Shown here in pieces: positions 43,033 through 52,657 of a DNA stretch of 64,000 nucleotides; position 1 is the first letter of the stretch, and each line of letters starts with the position of its first letter. The stretch covers positions 2,430,501 through 2,494,500 of the forward strand of contig NZ_CABVGP010000002.1 in assembly GCF_902497555.1 (NCBI RefSeq), in the 5' to 3' direction. A program made the translations under genes and the position numbers. The notes below the pieces were generated by a model, which did not search any database, had not been told where the DNA came from, and saw only the letters and a program-made list of their open reading frames with translations. The stretch is from Amycolatopsis camponoti (GTDB taxonomy: Bacteria > Actinomycetota > Actinomycetes > Mycobacteriales > Pseudonocardiaceae).

Positions 43033-43995
43033 TCAACGGGGCGCGGTTGGCCTGGTCGCGCCGATGTAGTCGTCACCGGGGTGGCGATAGGGCTCCACCT
43101 TCACGGCCTGTCCGAAGTCGGGCGCGTCGATCATGTTGCCGCCGCCGATGTACAGGCCGACGTGATGCACGCGCCCGGCGGTAGCGTAGAAGACGAGGTC
43201 GCCCGGAAGCAGCGGGGCGCCGGCGGGCACATGCGGTCCGGCCGCGTACTGCTCGCGCGAGGTCCGCGGCAACGGGACGCCGGCTGCGCCGTAGGAGGCT
43301 CGGGTCAAGCCGCTGCAGTCGAAGCCGGCGTCGCCGTCCTCGGGGCCGTTGCCGCCCCACACGTACGGCAGCCCGCGTTGTCCGCAGGCGTAGTTGATGG
43401 CGGTGAGCGCGGCGGGCGTCGGCGCGGCGATGTTCGCGCAGCCCCCGGCGCCGGTGTGCTCGCAGGCCACGCCGGCGACCGCGGCCACGATGGCCTCGGC
43501 GTCCGTCTCGTGGCGGCCGTAGGCGTCGGGTGTGCCGGACCGCTGGATGGTCTGGGCGGCGTCGTTGAGGCTCATCTGCTGCCAGCCGGACAAGGCCTGC
43601 AGGTGCCGGTAGAACTGCGTCGCCGCGTAGGTCGGGTCCACGATCTGCTCGGGCGTGCCCCAGCCCTGAGAGGGACGCTGCTGGAAGAGGCCGAGGCTGT
43701 CCCGGTCGCCGTGATCGAGGTTGCGCAAGGTGGATTCCTGGATGGCGACCGCAACCGCGATGACCCAGCCAGGCTCGGGAACCTGCAGCTCCTTCCCAAC
43801 CGAGGTGATGATCGCCGCGTTGGCGAGCTGGTCGGCCCCATAGCCGGGCACAGAGCCGGTAGTCGTCCCTCCGGGCGTGCAGGTCGTGCTCCCGTTGCCG
43901 GTGAACGCCATTACGACGGCCTGCGGCACGGCTCCCAACAGCACCGGAAACATCGCGAGCACAACGGCGACGCCGACCGCGATCTTCGATCCCAT
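43033..43995 (-). CDS. NlpC/P60 (C40) cell-wall peptidase with lysozyme-like N-terminal part (320 aa)
   Basis: An N-terminal membrane anchor (IAVGVAVVLAMFPVLLGAV) is followed by a transglycosylase-like region (VAIQESTLRNLDHGDRDSLG, GLFQQRPSQGWG). The C-terminal NlpC/P60 domain has Cys in DAGFDCSGLTR and His in RVHHVGLYIGGG. It opens the peptidoglycan for the secretion channel, like VirB1-type hydrolases. It is encoded 19 bases after the replication-relaxation gene in the type IV secretion operon. Confidence 0.9.
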   Translation of the reverse strand: MGSKIAVGVAVVLAMFPVLLGAVPQAVVMAFTGNGSTTCTPGGTTTGSVPGYGADQLANAAIITSVGKELQVPEPGWVIAVAVAIQESTLRNLDHGDRDSLGLFQQRPSQGWGTPEQIVDPTYAATQFYRHLQALSGWQQMSLNDAAQTIQRSGTPDAYGRHETDAEAIVAAVAGVACEHTGAGGCANIAAPTPAALTAINYACGQRGLPYVWGGNGPEDGDAGFDCSGLTRASYGAAGVPLPRTSREQYAAGPHVPAGAPLLPGDLVFYATAGRVHHVGLYIGGGNMIDAPDFGQAVKVEPYRHPGDDYIGATRPTAPR

Positions 43996-44014
43996 GAAGA
44001 GACTCCTCGCGTGA

Positions 44015-45088
44015 TCAGGGCCCGGGACGGCGGGTTCGGCTGGGCGTGGCGTTCGGAGGCGTGGGAGCGGGCGGCGGCAGCCGGTAGGCGACGGCCTGCC
44101 CGGACGTCGGGGCGATCGCGTCGTCGAAGTCAGGGGCCGCCGGAGCGAGGGCCGGCCAGGCGCGCGTCAGTTCGCCGAGTTTGTACCGCGGGGAAGTCCG
44201 TTTCGAGGACGTCGTGTTGAGCGGGAGCCAGACCTCGTCGGCCGGGCTCGGGCAGTTCGCATCCGAGTTGAGGAGGTCGGCGGCTGCGGTGGCGACGGGG
44301 ACGTCGGCGGTCTGGTCGAGGTCGGCGTGGATGCGGGCGAGGGCGGAACGGGCGCCGGCCTCGCGGCGGCTGGTCGGTAGCCAGAAGAGCACCGGGGTGG
44401 CGATGCCGGTGGAGTCGGCGAGCCGTGCGTAGGCGAGCAGCTTGCGGGAGACCTTGGTCAGCGACTCGCTGCCAGTGTCGAATTCAAGGAAGAACTCGAG
44501 CTCACCGGTCGCGCTGTGCCAGCGGCCGTAGGCGTCGGGGATGACGAGGTCGCCGAAGTGGCGGGCGCAGCGGGTCTCCGACCACCACGCCGTGACCCCC
44601 TCACCACATCGAACAGGGTCATGGCGTCGGCTGCGCGCGATGAGGGAGGTGAAGAAGTCGGCGACGCCGACAGTGTGGGCGAGGCGCTGGTTGTGGGCGA
44701 TGGCCATCGAGCGGTCGTGCCGGTAGCCGAGGTCCTTGACCTCCAAGCCGTGCTCGGCGGCCAGGACGGCGGCGCCGGCTGGCCCGAGAACGTAGTGCAT
44801 CGGTGCCGAGCCGAGCTGGCGGAAGGGCTGAAACCGGCTGACGGCGCGCCAGAGGTACAGCTCGCGCAGCCGCTGACGAGTCGAGCGGCTCGACGGGAAC
44901 GCAGCGCCCTGGATCTGCGTGGAAGTCAGGACGCGGTGTTCGTAGAGCAGGGCCAGCAGCCACTTGTCGCGGGCGGTGAGGCGGGCGGCGAGTGCGGCCT
45001 GGTGCTCGACTGAGCTGGCAGCGCGGGCTGCTGTCCGGCCGGGAAGGTGTTGGCGCAGCTGGTGCTGCCGGGTGGTCGTGGTGATCAC
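44015..45088 (-). CDS. Replication-relaxation family protein (357 aa)
   Basis: An N-terminal winged helix (TARDKWLLALLYEHRVLTST, RQRLRELYLWRAVSRF) precedes the family core RHDRSMAIAHNQRLAHTVGV and GELEFFLEFDTGSESLTKV. Proteins of this family are found on actinobacterial plasmids and integrative elements and are thought to act in plasmid replication or DNA relaxation. GTG 45088 overlaps the VirD4-like stop in GTGA. No separate relaxase is present, so this may be the DNA-processing factor of the locus. Confidence 0.83.
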   Translation of the reverse strand: MITTTTRQHQLRQHLPGRTAARAASSVEHQAALAARLTARDKWLLALLYEHRVLTSTQIQGAAFPSSRSTRQRLRELYLWRAVSRFQPFRQLGSAPMHYVLGPAGAAVLAAEHGLEVKDLGYRHDRSMAIAHNQRLAHTVGVADFFTSLIARSRRHDPVRCGEGVTAWWSETRCARHFGDLVIPDAYGRWHSATGELEFFLEFDTGSESLTKVSRKLLAYARLADSTGIATPVLFWLPTSRREAGARSALARIHADLDQTADVPVATAAADLLNSDANCPSPADEVWLPLNTTSSKRTSPRYKLGELTRAWPALAPAAPDFDDAIAPTSGQAVAYRLPPPAPTPPNATPSRTRRPGP

Positions 45089-47595
45089 GGCGAACCTCCG
45101 GTCGAAGCGTCACGGCGTGCGCGGCGGGGATCGGTCTTGCGTCCGTGTGCTGCAGGTCGCGAGGACGGCGAGTGACTCGGGGGCGTGGCCTCGGCGCTGC
45201 GGATGGCCGCGCGGATCTCTTTGGCTCGCCCGGGAACGGCGGGGCGCATCGGCGAGGTGGTCATCGTGAACGGCTCGGTCTCGGCGCCGTGGACGACCAG
45301 GCGGGCGCCGACGTGGTAGACGCCGAGGTGCGCGAGGTCGTGCTCGGACAACCGCGGCCCGGTGTGGCGGGCGAGTTCGCGGGCGTCCTCGGGGGAAGCG
45401 TTGAAGAAGATCTTCGACCTCGCGTTGGTCGAGATGCCTTCCTTGAGCTCGCGGGGGAGCTGCCCGAGGTGCTGGTGCGCGAGCGTCATCGCCAGCCGGA
45501 AGCCGCGGGCTTCGGCGAGCATGTCCTCGATCGGATACGGCAGGTTGAGGAAGTTGTGGCACTCATCGATGACCAGCGACGCGTCCGGCCGCTCTCGCTG
45601 CGGGACGCAGGCGCGGCCGGTGGTGGCCTGCCAGGTCCGGGCAACGATTACGGACCCGATGAGCCGAGTGGTCTCGTCCCCGAGGGAGCCCTTGGGGATC
45701 CGGACCAGGCAGATGCCGCCCTCGTTGAGGACGTCGTGCATGTCGACGGTGGAGCGGCCGCCGGCGATGGCGTCCTTGACGAACGGGCGCAGCAGGAAGG
45801 CGCGGAGTTTGTTCATCAGTGGGGAGATGACCTGGCTGCGGCTGGAGTCGGTGAGCTCGTCGTACCACTCCCAGAACCCGGCGAGCACCGGGTCGCTCAG
45901 CCCGCCGGTGATCCGGGTACGGAAGGCCTCGCTGGTTAGGAGTTTGGGCAGGTCGGCGAGGGTGGGCACGCCGTCTTGGGCTCGGAGGGTGAGGCAGGCG
46001 GCGCGCATGAGGTCGTCGGTGCGGGGACCCCAGAACGCGGAGTAGACGCGGCGGAAGACAGAAACGAGGTTGTCGACCTCGCGGTCGGTCTCGCCGCCTT
46101 CGAGCGGGTTGAGGCAGGGCGGGCGCTGCCGGGAGTCGGCGTCGAACAGCACGACCCGGCCCGCGGCTTCGCGCGGGAGCCGGGAGAGGACGTCGGTGAC
46201 GAGGTCGCCCTTGGGGTCGATGAGCACGATGCCGCGGCCGGCGTCCGCATCGTCGAGGATCAGGTTCCCGAGCAGCGTCGACTTCCCGGACCCGGTGGCG
46301 CCGAGCACGTGCAGGTGGTGGCGGGCGTCTGGCACGCGTAGCCCGATCGGGCGGGCGTGGCCGGAGTCGGCGACCCCGAGCGGCTTGACCTCCGGGCCAG
46401 GCACCGCGACGCCTGGCGGTGGCGCGACGGCCTTCGCGCCGGCGCGCTCTATACCCGGGATCTCGGCGTCGATCGGCAGGTGTGCGAGCGCGGCCAGCTC
46501 CGGCACGGACAGCAGGTCGCCGCGGTCGAGCCGCCGGGTCGCAACGGCTTGGGCAGGGTGGTGAAGGCGGAGTCGGTGGAAGTGGTTGTGCTCGGTGTAG
46601 GCGGCGAAGCTCGCTGCCAGGGCATGCGCCTGGCCGCGGGCGGTGTCCCGGGTCCGACGGACGTCGGCTTCGTCGGCGTCGACTGGGAGATGGGTGGTGA
46701 CGGCATAGCGGACGACGATCTCGTACTGCGAGCCGCGCTGCTTGCCGACGATCGCCCGGTTCTGCGCGGAGTACTCCAGCGACAGCTGCGGATCCTGACT
46801 GATCCGTCGAGCATCGCGCGGACGTCCAGACCGAGCTGCCGACGCGCCTGGCGTGAGGAGGTCGAGCAGCCGGCCGCCGAGCCGGCCGGACGCGCCGGAA
46901 TGCACGTGCCGCGCGGCGCGGCGTGCTCGACTGACCCGTCGGCCGGTGACCGGGCGGGCGAGGATCTGCACGCTGGCGTACTCGTCGCGGCCGAGGCCGA
47001 CCGGCGCGCCGAGCAGGCCGCGGATCGGGTCGGCGTCAAACCCGATCCGGATCGGCAGCGCCTCCGGCCGCGCGAGCCGCAGCTGCCCGCCCACGGTGAT
47101 GGCGTGCAGGCCGGTCTTGGGTGCGGGCAGCGGCGGGTCGGCGGGGACGGTGCGGGTGTGGGCGCCGGGCCAGGCGGCTTCGATCGCGCGCTCGACCAGG
47201 CCAGGCGGGATCACGCCGGGGACCCATAGGCGCAGGGTGACGCCGTGTTCGGAGAACCGGTACTCCCACGCGAGGTGCGGCTGTCCGCTGAACCAGCGTC
47301 GCCAGCTCGGCCGCAGCAGCCCGACGAGGTTGGACCACAGCAGGACGCCGCCGGCGGGATCGACGGTGGGTGGCGTGAGCACGGTGACGCACCGCGCGTC
47401 GGCAACCAGCGTGGCGTGGCAGCGGCCTCGCCACCAGCGTCGGCCGACGGCCTGGCCCGCGGCGACGAGCGCGAGCACCGGAAGGGCGATCGGGCCCCAG
47501 CTCCACGCCACGTCGAGGACTTCCGCGAGCAGCTGGTGTACCGCGCCCCACGGATCGGTCAGGTAGCCGCCGACCCATCCCTCGGGCCGGATCAC
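45085..47595 (-). CDS. VirD4/TraG-like coupling ATPase (836 aa)
   Basis: Residues 20-50 are membrane helices (GPIALPVLALVAAGQAVG). The central FtsK/TraG-like ATPase has Walker A HVLGATGSGKSTLLGN, GIVLIDPKGDLVTDVLSRL, and Walker B ASLVIDECHNFLN. The C-terminus has LAHQHLGQLPRELKEGI and the tail is Arg/Pro-rich. It couples substrate DNA or protein to the channel. GTG 47595 overlaps the VirB4 stop in GTGA. Length and motif order are as in actinobacterial type IV secretion coupling proteins. Confidence 0.9.
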   Translation of the reverse strand: MIRPEGWVGGYLTDPWGAVHQLLAEVLDVAWSWGPIALPVLALVAAGQAVGRRWWRGRCHATLVADARCVTVLTPPTVDPAGGVLLWSNLVGLLRPSWRRWFSGQPHLAWEYRFSEHGVTLRLWVPGVIPPGLVERAIEAAWPGAHTRTVPADPPLPAPKTGLHAITVGGQLRLARPEALPIRIGFDADPIRGLLGAPVGLGRDEYASVQILARPVTGRRVSRARRAARHVHSGASGRLGGRLLDLLTPGASAARSGRPRDARRISQDPQLSLEYSAQNRAIVGKQRGSQYEIVVRYAVTTHLPVDADEADVRRTRDTARGQAHALAASFAAYTEHNHFHRLRLHHPAQAVATRRLDRGDLLSVPELAALAHLPIDAEIPGIERAGAKAVAPPPGVAVPGPEVKPLGVADSGHARPIGLRVPDARHHLHVLGATGSGKSTLLGNLILDDADAGRGIVLIDPKGDLVTDVLSRLPREAAGRVVLFDADSRQRPPCLNPLEGGETDREVDNLVSVFRRVYSAFWGPRTDDLMRAACLTLRAQDGVPTLADLPKLLTSEAFRTRITGGLSDPVLAGFWEWYDELTDSSRSQVISPLMNKLRAFLLRPFVKDAIAGGRSTVDMHDVLNEGGICLVRIPKGSLGDETTRLIGSVIVARTWQATTGRACVPQRERPDASLVIDECHNFLNLPYPIEDMLAEARGFRLAMTLAHQHLGQLPRELKEGISTNARSKIFFNASPEDARELARHTGPRLSEHDLAHLGVYHVGARLVVHGAETEPFTMTTSPMRPAVPGRAKEIRAAIRSAEATPPSHSPSSRPAAHGRKTDPRRARRDASTGGSP

Positions 47596-49415
47596 GAGGC
47601 GACCTCGGGGCCGAGGTCGACGACGTCGTCCATCGCGGGGTCGCCGAAGTCCTGGGTGATCTCGGCGAGTTCAGCGGGGTCGGTGGTGACGAGGACGTTC
47701 TCCGTCGGCGACGCGAGGGCTTGGAAGGCGACCCATTCGGTGCCGGAGCCGAGCAGTCCTTGGCCGCGGTCGGCGGTGAGCAGGAACTGACGCTGACCCT
47801 CGGACAGGTTGAAGGTCACCGCGATCTGATCGATCGCCTGCGGAGATTGGCGCAATAGCACGGTGGTGGCGGCGTTGGCCACGATCGCGCGGCCGAGCTC
47901 GCTGCCGAGAACGTCGTCGATGTCCTGGGTGGCGACGGTGAGACCCGCCCAGTGCTTGCGGAAGGTCTTCGCCATCCGATGCAGGAACTTCGCGCCCTCG
48001 GGTGACTGCATCAGCAGCCACGCCTCGTCAACGACCACCAGCCGCCGGCGACGATCCGCCGGGTTGGACACCCGCCGCCAGACCGCGTCGAGGGTCAGCA
48101 GCGTGCCGATCGCCTTGAGCTCGTCGGGCAAGTCCCGCAGCGAGAACACAACGAGATGCCCGTCCGGCGTCGTGGTCGTGGGGCCAGAGAACAGATCGGC
48201 GAAGGCGCCGTCGACGAACGGATGCAGCCGAGCGGCGAGGTCCGCGCCGTCGTCGGTGACCGCCAGGGTGTCACGCAGGTCCAGCATCAGCGGCGCGGGC
48301 CGGGTCCAGGTCCGTGAGTCGGTCGTGATGCCGGCGTTCGCGTAGGTCGCGATGAGCGCGGTGTCGAGGACAGCGCGTTCGCCGGCGGTCAGCTCGGCGC
48401 CCAGGCACACCGCGAGCACGGTGTGCAGGAACAGGGCGCGCCGGTTCAGTGCGTCCTGCGGTGCGGTTCGGCGGCCGGATGCGGTGGTGTGGATGGGCAG
48501 GTCGAAGGGGTTGAGCCGGACGCCTCCGGCGCCGAGGTGGACGTAGGCGCCGCCGACCTGGTCGGCGAGGCGGGCGTATTCGTCTTCGGGGTCGATGACG
48601 AACGCCTGGATGTCCCGGTACAGGCTGCGCAGCGTTTCGAGCTTGACCAGGTAGGACTTGCCGGAGCCGGATCGTCCGAGGACGACGGAGTTGTGGTTGT
48701 CGCAGGTGAACCGGTCCCAGTGCACCAGGCCCTGGGAGCCGACGTTGTAGCCGTAGAGCACGCCACTGGGCGAGGTCGACGTCGGATCCGTGACGGGTAG
48801 GTCGGGGGATGTGAAAGGAAACGCTGCGGACGCGGCGGCAGTGTCGAACGTCCTTTTCAGACCGAGGGAGTCCAGCCCGAGCGGCAGCGTGGTCACCCAG
48901 CCCTGCAGCGACCGGTACGTCGCGGGTTTGGCGTCCAGCAGCAGCGACGCGCACAACGACCGCAACGCCGACACCTCCTCCGCGAGCGCTTGCTCGTCGG
49001 GGGCGTGGATGGTCAGGTAGAGCCCGAACTTGAACAGTCGGCCTTCGCCGCGGGCGATCCTCCGGGACAGGTCGGCGGCGTCCTCGGCTGCGGCGTCGAG
49101 GTCTGGGTCGTCGAGCTGGTCGTGGCGGGTGTGGTGGCGGCGGGAGGACTCCAGCCGGGCCCGCTGCTTCTTCAGGCCGCTGGCCGCGGTGACCGGGTCG
49201 ACCGGCTGGATGTGGACGGAGACGTCGAGGCGGGCGGGGTAGGTCAGCAGCGGGGCGAGCCAGCCGGGGTAGACCTCTTGCGGGTAGCCGGTGACGCCGA
49301 AGGAGGCGACCCATTCGTTGCCGACCTCGAGGTGCCGCGTGCCGATCGAGAGCGAGTCCGGCGTGAACGTCGCGGCCGCTGAACCGGGATGCCGGGTGCG
49401 GGACATCTCGCTCAC
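47592..49415 (-). CDS. VirB4-like secretion ATPase (607 aa)
   Basis: Walker A VVLGRSGSGKSYLVKLET and Walker B RLVVVDEAWLLM are intact, followed by TVATQDIDDVLGS and AITVFNLSEGQ-like motifs (QIAVTFNLSEGQ). The N-terminal 200 residues are the usual VirB4 domain (GYPQEVYPGWLAPLLTYPAR). GTG 49415 overlaps the PrgI-like stop in GTGA; ATG 49406 (MSRTRHPG) is an equally good start. It powers channel assembly and transfer. Confidence 0.9.
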   Translation of the reverse strand: MSEMSRTRHPGSAAATFTPDSLSIGTRHLEVGNEWVASFGVTGYPQEVYPGWLAPLLTYPARLDVSVHIQPVDPVTAASGLKKQRARLESSRRHHTRHDQLDDPDLDAAAEDAADLSRRIARGEGRLFKFGLYLTIHAPDEQALAEEVSALRSLCASLLLDAKPATYRSLQGWVTTLPLGLDSLGLKRTFDTAAASAAFPFTSPDLPVTDPTSTSPSGVLYGYNVGSQGLVHWDRFTCDNHNSVVLGRSGSGKSYLVKLETLRSLYRDIQAFVIDPEDEYARLADQVGGAYVHLGAGGVRLNPFDLPIHTTASGRRTAPQDALNRRALFLHTVLAVCLGAELTAGERAVLDTALIATYANAGITTDSRTWTRPAPLMLDLRDTLAVTDDGADLAARLHPFVDGAFADLFSGPTTTTPDGHLVVFSLRDLPDELKAIGTLLTLDAVWRRVSNPADRRRRLVVVDEAWLLMQSPEGAKFLHRMAKTFRKHWAGLTVATQDIDDVLGSELGRAIVANAATTVLLRQSPQAIDQIAVTFNLSEGQRQFLLTADRGQGLLGSGTEWVAFQALASPTENVLVTTDPAELAEITQDFGDPAMDDVVDLGPEVAS

Positions 49416-50458
49416 CTGCCTTCGAAGTCGTCGTAGAGGTCGCCTACCGGGGCGGCGGTCACGACGTCGCCGGCGCCAGTCAGCGCGGCCGAGGGCGGGA
49501 GGAAGGTGTCGGGGTTGCACGCCGCCGCGAGCACTCCGGTCGCCGTCGCGGCGTCCAGCGCGGTGACGACGATCCCGGCTGCGGTGAGCAGCTCGACCGC
49601 TTCGTTGAGGCGCCGGGCGAGCCGCTGCTCGGCGGCTTGCCGCGCTGCTCGATCGACCGCGGGCGCTGCGGGACGGCGTCGCAGGCGTCCCAGGGTCGAG
49701 CTGACGCTGTCGACGACCGCGGGACGCGTCGGTTCGCGCAGAACGAGCAGCACCTGGCGGCGCAGCAAGTCCGCGTGCTGGCCGAGCTGAGCGAGGTAGT
49801 CCGCGTGATCGAGCGCGGCGGCTTCGAGCGCGGGGTGGGGGAGCCCGCCGGCGCGGTCGCGCAGCTCGGCGATCTGCGGGGAGAGGTCGAGCCGCTCGGC
49901 ACGCACCAGGAACTGCACGGGCGCGGTCAGCGAATGCAGGTACCGCGCGAACGAGCTGACGAGCGCCTCCTGCTCGGCGGGCGTGCGCAGCGAGAAGTTG
50001 ACCGTCGAGCACGCGGCGATCACCGCGAGCCCGTCGTCGCCGAGATCGACGACACCGGCGGTCGTCCCGTTGTCGACGCCGCGCGCGGGCAGCTCCAGCG
50101 GCGTCGGTGCCACGTCATCACGCTCGTGGTCACCGGCGAGCCATTCCGGGACCGGCCCGACACCTTCCGGCGCCGAGACCTGGTGGCGCGGCGTGCGGCG
50201 CTGGCGGATCGCGGCCAGCAGCAGCCGGTCGAGCGCGACGCCGTCGCGGCGGCCGAGTGCGATGACCGTGACCGCGAGTCCGATCGGGACCGCGACGAGC
50301 AGGAACAGTGGGACTGGGAGAAATCCGCGGGTCGCGCCGTAGAGGGCGTAGAGCAGCAGGCCGGTGACGCCGAGGATCGTCAGCTGCCGCGCGGTGAGCG
50401 GGCCGAGCACGTGGTCGGGGCGGTCGACGTCGGCGGGAATGCGCACGGGACGGGACAT
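49412..50458 (-). CDS. PrgI-like membrane protein (348 aa)
   Basis: Begins MSRPVRIPADVDRPDHVLGP, then two membrane helices (LTILGVTGLLLYALYGATR, FLLVAVPIGLAVTVIALG), the PrgI/VirB3-like layout. A long soluble domain follows, with LRTPAEQEALVSSFARYLHS and ADYLAQLGQHADLLRRQVL, typical of actinobacterial fused versions. Coupled to virB4 by a GTGA overlap. A structural part of the inner-membrane complex. Confidence 0.83.
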   Translation of the reverse strand: MSRPVRIPADVDRPDHVLGPLTARQLTILGVTGLLLYALYGATRGFLPVPLFLLVAVPIGLAVTVIALGRRDGVALDRLLLAAIRQRRTPRHQVSAPEGVGPVPEWLAGDHERDDVAPTPLELPARGVDNGTTAGVVDLGDDGLAVIAACSTVNFSLRTPAEQEALVSSFARYLHSLTAPVQFLVRAERLDLSPQIAELRDRAGGLPHPALEAAALDHADYLAQLGQHADLLRRQVLLVLREPTRPAVVDSVSSTLGRLRRRPAAPAVDRAARQAAEQRLARRLNEAVELLTAAGIVVTALDAATATGVLAAACNPDTFLPPSAALTGAGDVVTAAPVGDLYDDFEGR

Positions 50459-50470
50459 GACCTCGCTACC

Positions 50471-52654
50471 TCACTTCGATTTGGGGCGGCGCCGCCGAGG
50501 CGGCAGATCCAGCGGCAGGGGCAACTGCTTGCCGACCGGCTTCCGCGCCGGTATTGGCGCGGCCGGGGGCTCGGGTTTCGGCTGGCGGCGGAGGCCGAGC
50601 GGGAGCGGGTACTGCCCGGACGCGAGCGGCCGGTTCCCGCTGAACGCGTCGCGCGCAGGACGGCGGTGAGCACGGGCCGCCCGGTTGATCTGCCCCGAAG
50701 GCGTGATCAGGCCTGGCCCGGTCTGCGGCGCGCGGGTGGTCCGGCCGAGCTCGTCGGCGAGGCCGCGTCGCGCGGGCCGCGGAGTCTGCGGCGGCAGGTG
50801 GATCGGCAGCATGCCCGCGCTCGGCGCGATCAGCGCGTTCGGCAGCTTCGCCGGCGGACGCGCGTTGCGGCTGATCCGCCCGTCCGGCGTCAGCAGGCCC
50901 GGTTGCCGCGGCGGCCGAGTGGTCGGCGTCGGCGCGGCGAGGTCGTCGGCCAGCGAGCGTCGTGGGGTGCGGTCGGGATCGCGTCGCACGGTCATCGGCA
51001 ACCCGAGCTGGTCCGCGGGCAGCGCGTTCGACAGATCCTTCAGCGGCAGCGCGCGCGGGTTCGCCTTTACCGTTGAGTCGCCGGTACGCGTCGTGAACAA
51101 CGACAGCTGGCCCGGCCCCGGTGTTCCATCAAGGGCGCCGGCGCGGGGGAGCTCGTCCCATCCTCGGCGCACGGTCCTCGCCTGGCCGGTGGTACGCCGC
51201 AGTTTCATCGGCAGCATGAACTGCCCGGACCGCGTTGCATGCGGATCCGACAGTGCGCTCGGCCCACCGGTACGAGGTCGCGAGGCACCGCGGCTGGCTG
51301 AAGCGCCGGCGAGCAAGCCCATCGTCTTATAGGCGATCACGCCGCGCGCGATCCGCCCGAGCATGGAGGGGCGGCCGGAGCGCAGCGGGGCGAGGAACCA
51401 GAACGGGATCTTGATCAGCACATACATCAGCGCGATGCACAGCAGCAGGTTCATCAACGCGGAGATCGTCGGGCCGAAGAGCGTGAACCCGCCCGGGGCG
51501 AAGAAGACCTTCACCGTGACCACGAGCGTGAGCGACTGTCCGATCTGGATGGCCAGCACGCCGCCGCAGCCTTTCCACCACAGGTAGGCGATGCCTTCGG
51601 TGTGGGGGAGCGCGTGGAACATCAGCGCGATCGGCGCGGCGGCGATCAGCAGGATCGTCACCATGACCCGGACGACGAACACGACGAGCAGGACCAGGAG
51701 CATCGCGACCAGGCCGAGCCCGAGGATGCCGAGGAACAGGCCGCCGCCGTGCAGCGAGCTCTGCACCATCGTGATCAAGCTGCGGGTCATCGCGGCCGGG
51801 TCGGTGCCCTCGCCGAGCACCGCAGCGGAGAGCGCGTTGGCGACCTGGATGCCCTTGGTCACCAGGAACAGCGAGAGCGTGCCGGCGAGGAACCCGGTGA
51901 CGAGTCGGGGTGCGAGTTCTTTGACGGTGTAGCGGGCCTGCAGGGTCTGGTAGCTCATGATGATCAGCCCGGCCAGCAGCACGAGGATCACGTAGGCGGT
52001 GAGCAGGATGTGCCACGACCCGGTCCACACCGCGCCGAGACCCGGCAGCCGATCAGGCTCCGGAGTGGTCAGCAGCGTCTTGCCGAGCAGCTCGAGCAAC
52101 GGGTTCAGCCCGGCGGCGACGACCGCGGCGAACATCGCGCTCGCGGCGACGACCATGCACCCGGTGAAGTCGGTCAGCCCGCACTCCGCCGCGTCGCCCA
52201 CACCGTTCGGTACCGGAACCGGCGGCGGCGCGCTCGGGACGAGCGTGGAGGGCTGCGGAATGCAGTTCGGCCCCTGACACGGCGCATCGGTGTCGCCCGG
52301 CGGTGCACAGCCGCCGGCCAAGGAGCCGGGAAAGCATGAGGGCGGTGCCGGCAGCGTGGTGATCGGCGGCAACGGCGTCGCCGGAATCGGCGGTACCGAA
52401 CTCGCGCTCGGAAGGTGACAGGCCGGCTCGGCGGAACCCGGCGCGCAATCCGGGTTGGGCGGGAACGGCAATGGCGGTTGCGCCGGATCGAGCTGGGCTG
52501 CGGCGGCGGACTGCTGGCCGGCCGTGGCGGACCCGACGGCGACTGCGCTGAGCACGGCCACCAGGAGCGCCGCCAGGACGACGAGCCAGAAGACGCGCCG
52601 GTCTCGTCGTGTTCGCCGGGACGTCCTGCTCGGGGTGATTGTGTGGGCGGGCAT
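50471..52654 (-). CDS. TrbL/VirB6-like channel protein with repetitive C-terminal tail (727 aa)
   Basis: An N-terminal helix (VFWLVVLAALLVAVLSAVAV) is followed by a Pro/Cys-rich extracytoplasmic segment, then six or seven membrane helices between residues about 160 and 430 (AYVILVLLAGLIIMSYQTLQ, LGLGLVAMLLVLLVVFVVRV). The last 290 residues are a cytoplasmic tail with repeats of the form QxxLPxxLRR (QFMLPMKLRR, QLGLPMTVRR, QYPLPLGLRR, QLPLPLDLPP). Between them are two long units containing RRSLADDL/RRGLADEL and GLLTPDGRI/GLITPSGQI. It forms the inner-membrane pore. It lies 3 bases downstream of the pilin stop. Confidence 0.82.
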   Translation of the reverse strand: MPAHTITPSRTSRRTRRDRRVFWLVVLAALLVAVLSAVAVGSATAGQQSAAAAQLDPAQPPLPFPPNPDCAPGSAEPACHLPSASSVPPIPATPLPPITTLPAPPSCFPGSLAGGCAPPGDTDAPCQGPNCIPQPSTLVPSAPPPVPVPNGVGDAAECGLTDFTGCMVVAASAMFAAVVAAGLNPLLELLGKTLLTTPEPDRLPGLGAVWTGSWHILLTAYVILVLLAGLIIMSYQTLQARYTVKELAPRLVTGFLAGTLSLFLVTKGIQVANALSAAVLGEGTDPAAMTRSLITMVQSSLHGGGLFLGILGLGLVAMLLVLLVVFVVRVMVTILLIAAAPIALMFHALPHTEGIAYLWWKGCGGVLAIQIGQSLTLVVTVKVFFAPGGFTLFGPTISALMNLLLCIALMYVLIKIPFWFLAPLRSGRPSMLGRIARGVIAYKTMGLLAGASASRGASRPRTGGPSALSDPHATRSGQFMLPMKLRRTTGQARTVRRGWDELPRAGALDGTPGPGQLSLFTTRTGDSTVKANPRALPLKDLSNALPADQLGLPMTVRRDPDRTPRRSLADDLAAPTPTTRPPRQPGLLTPDGRISRNARPPAKLPNALIAPSAGMLPIHLPPQTPRPARRGLADELGRTTRAPQTGPGLITPSGQINRAARAHRRPARDAFSGNRPLASGQYPLPLGLRRQPKPEPPAAPIPARKPVGKQLPLPLDLPPRRRRPKSK

Positions 52655-52657
52655 CGT

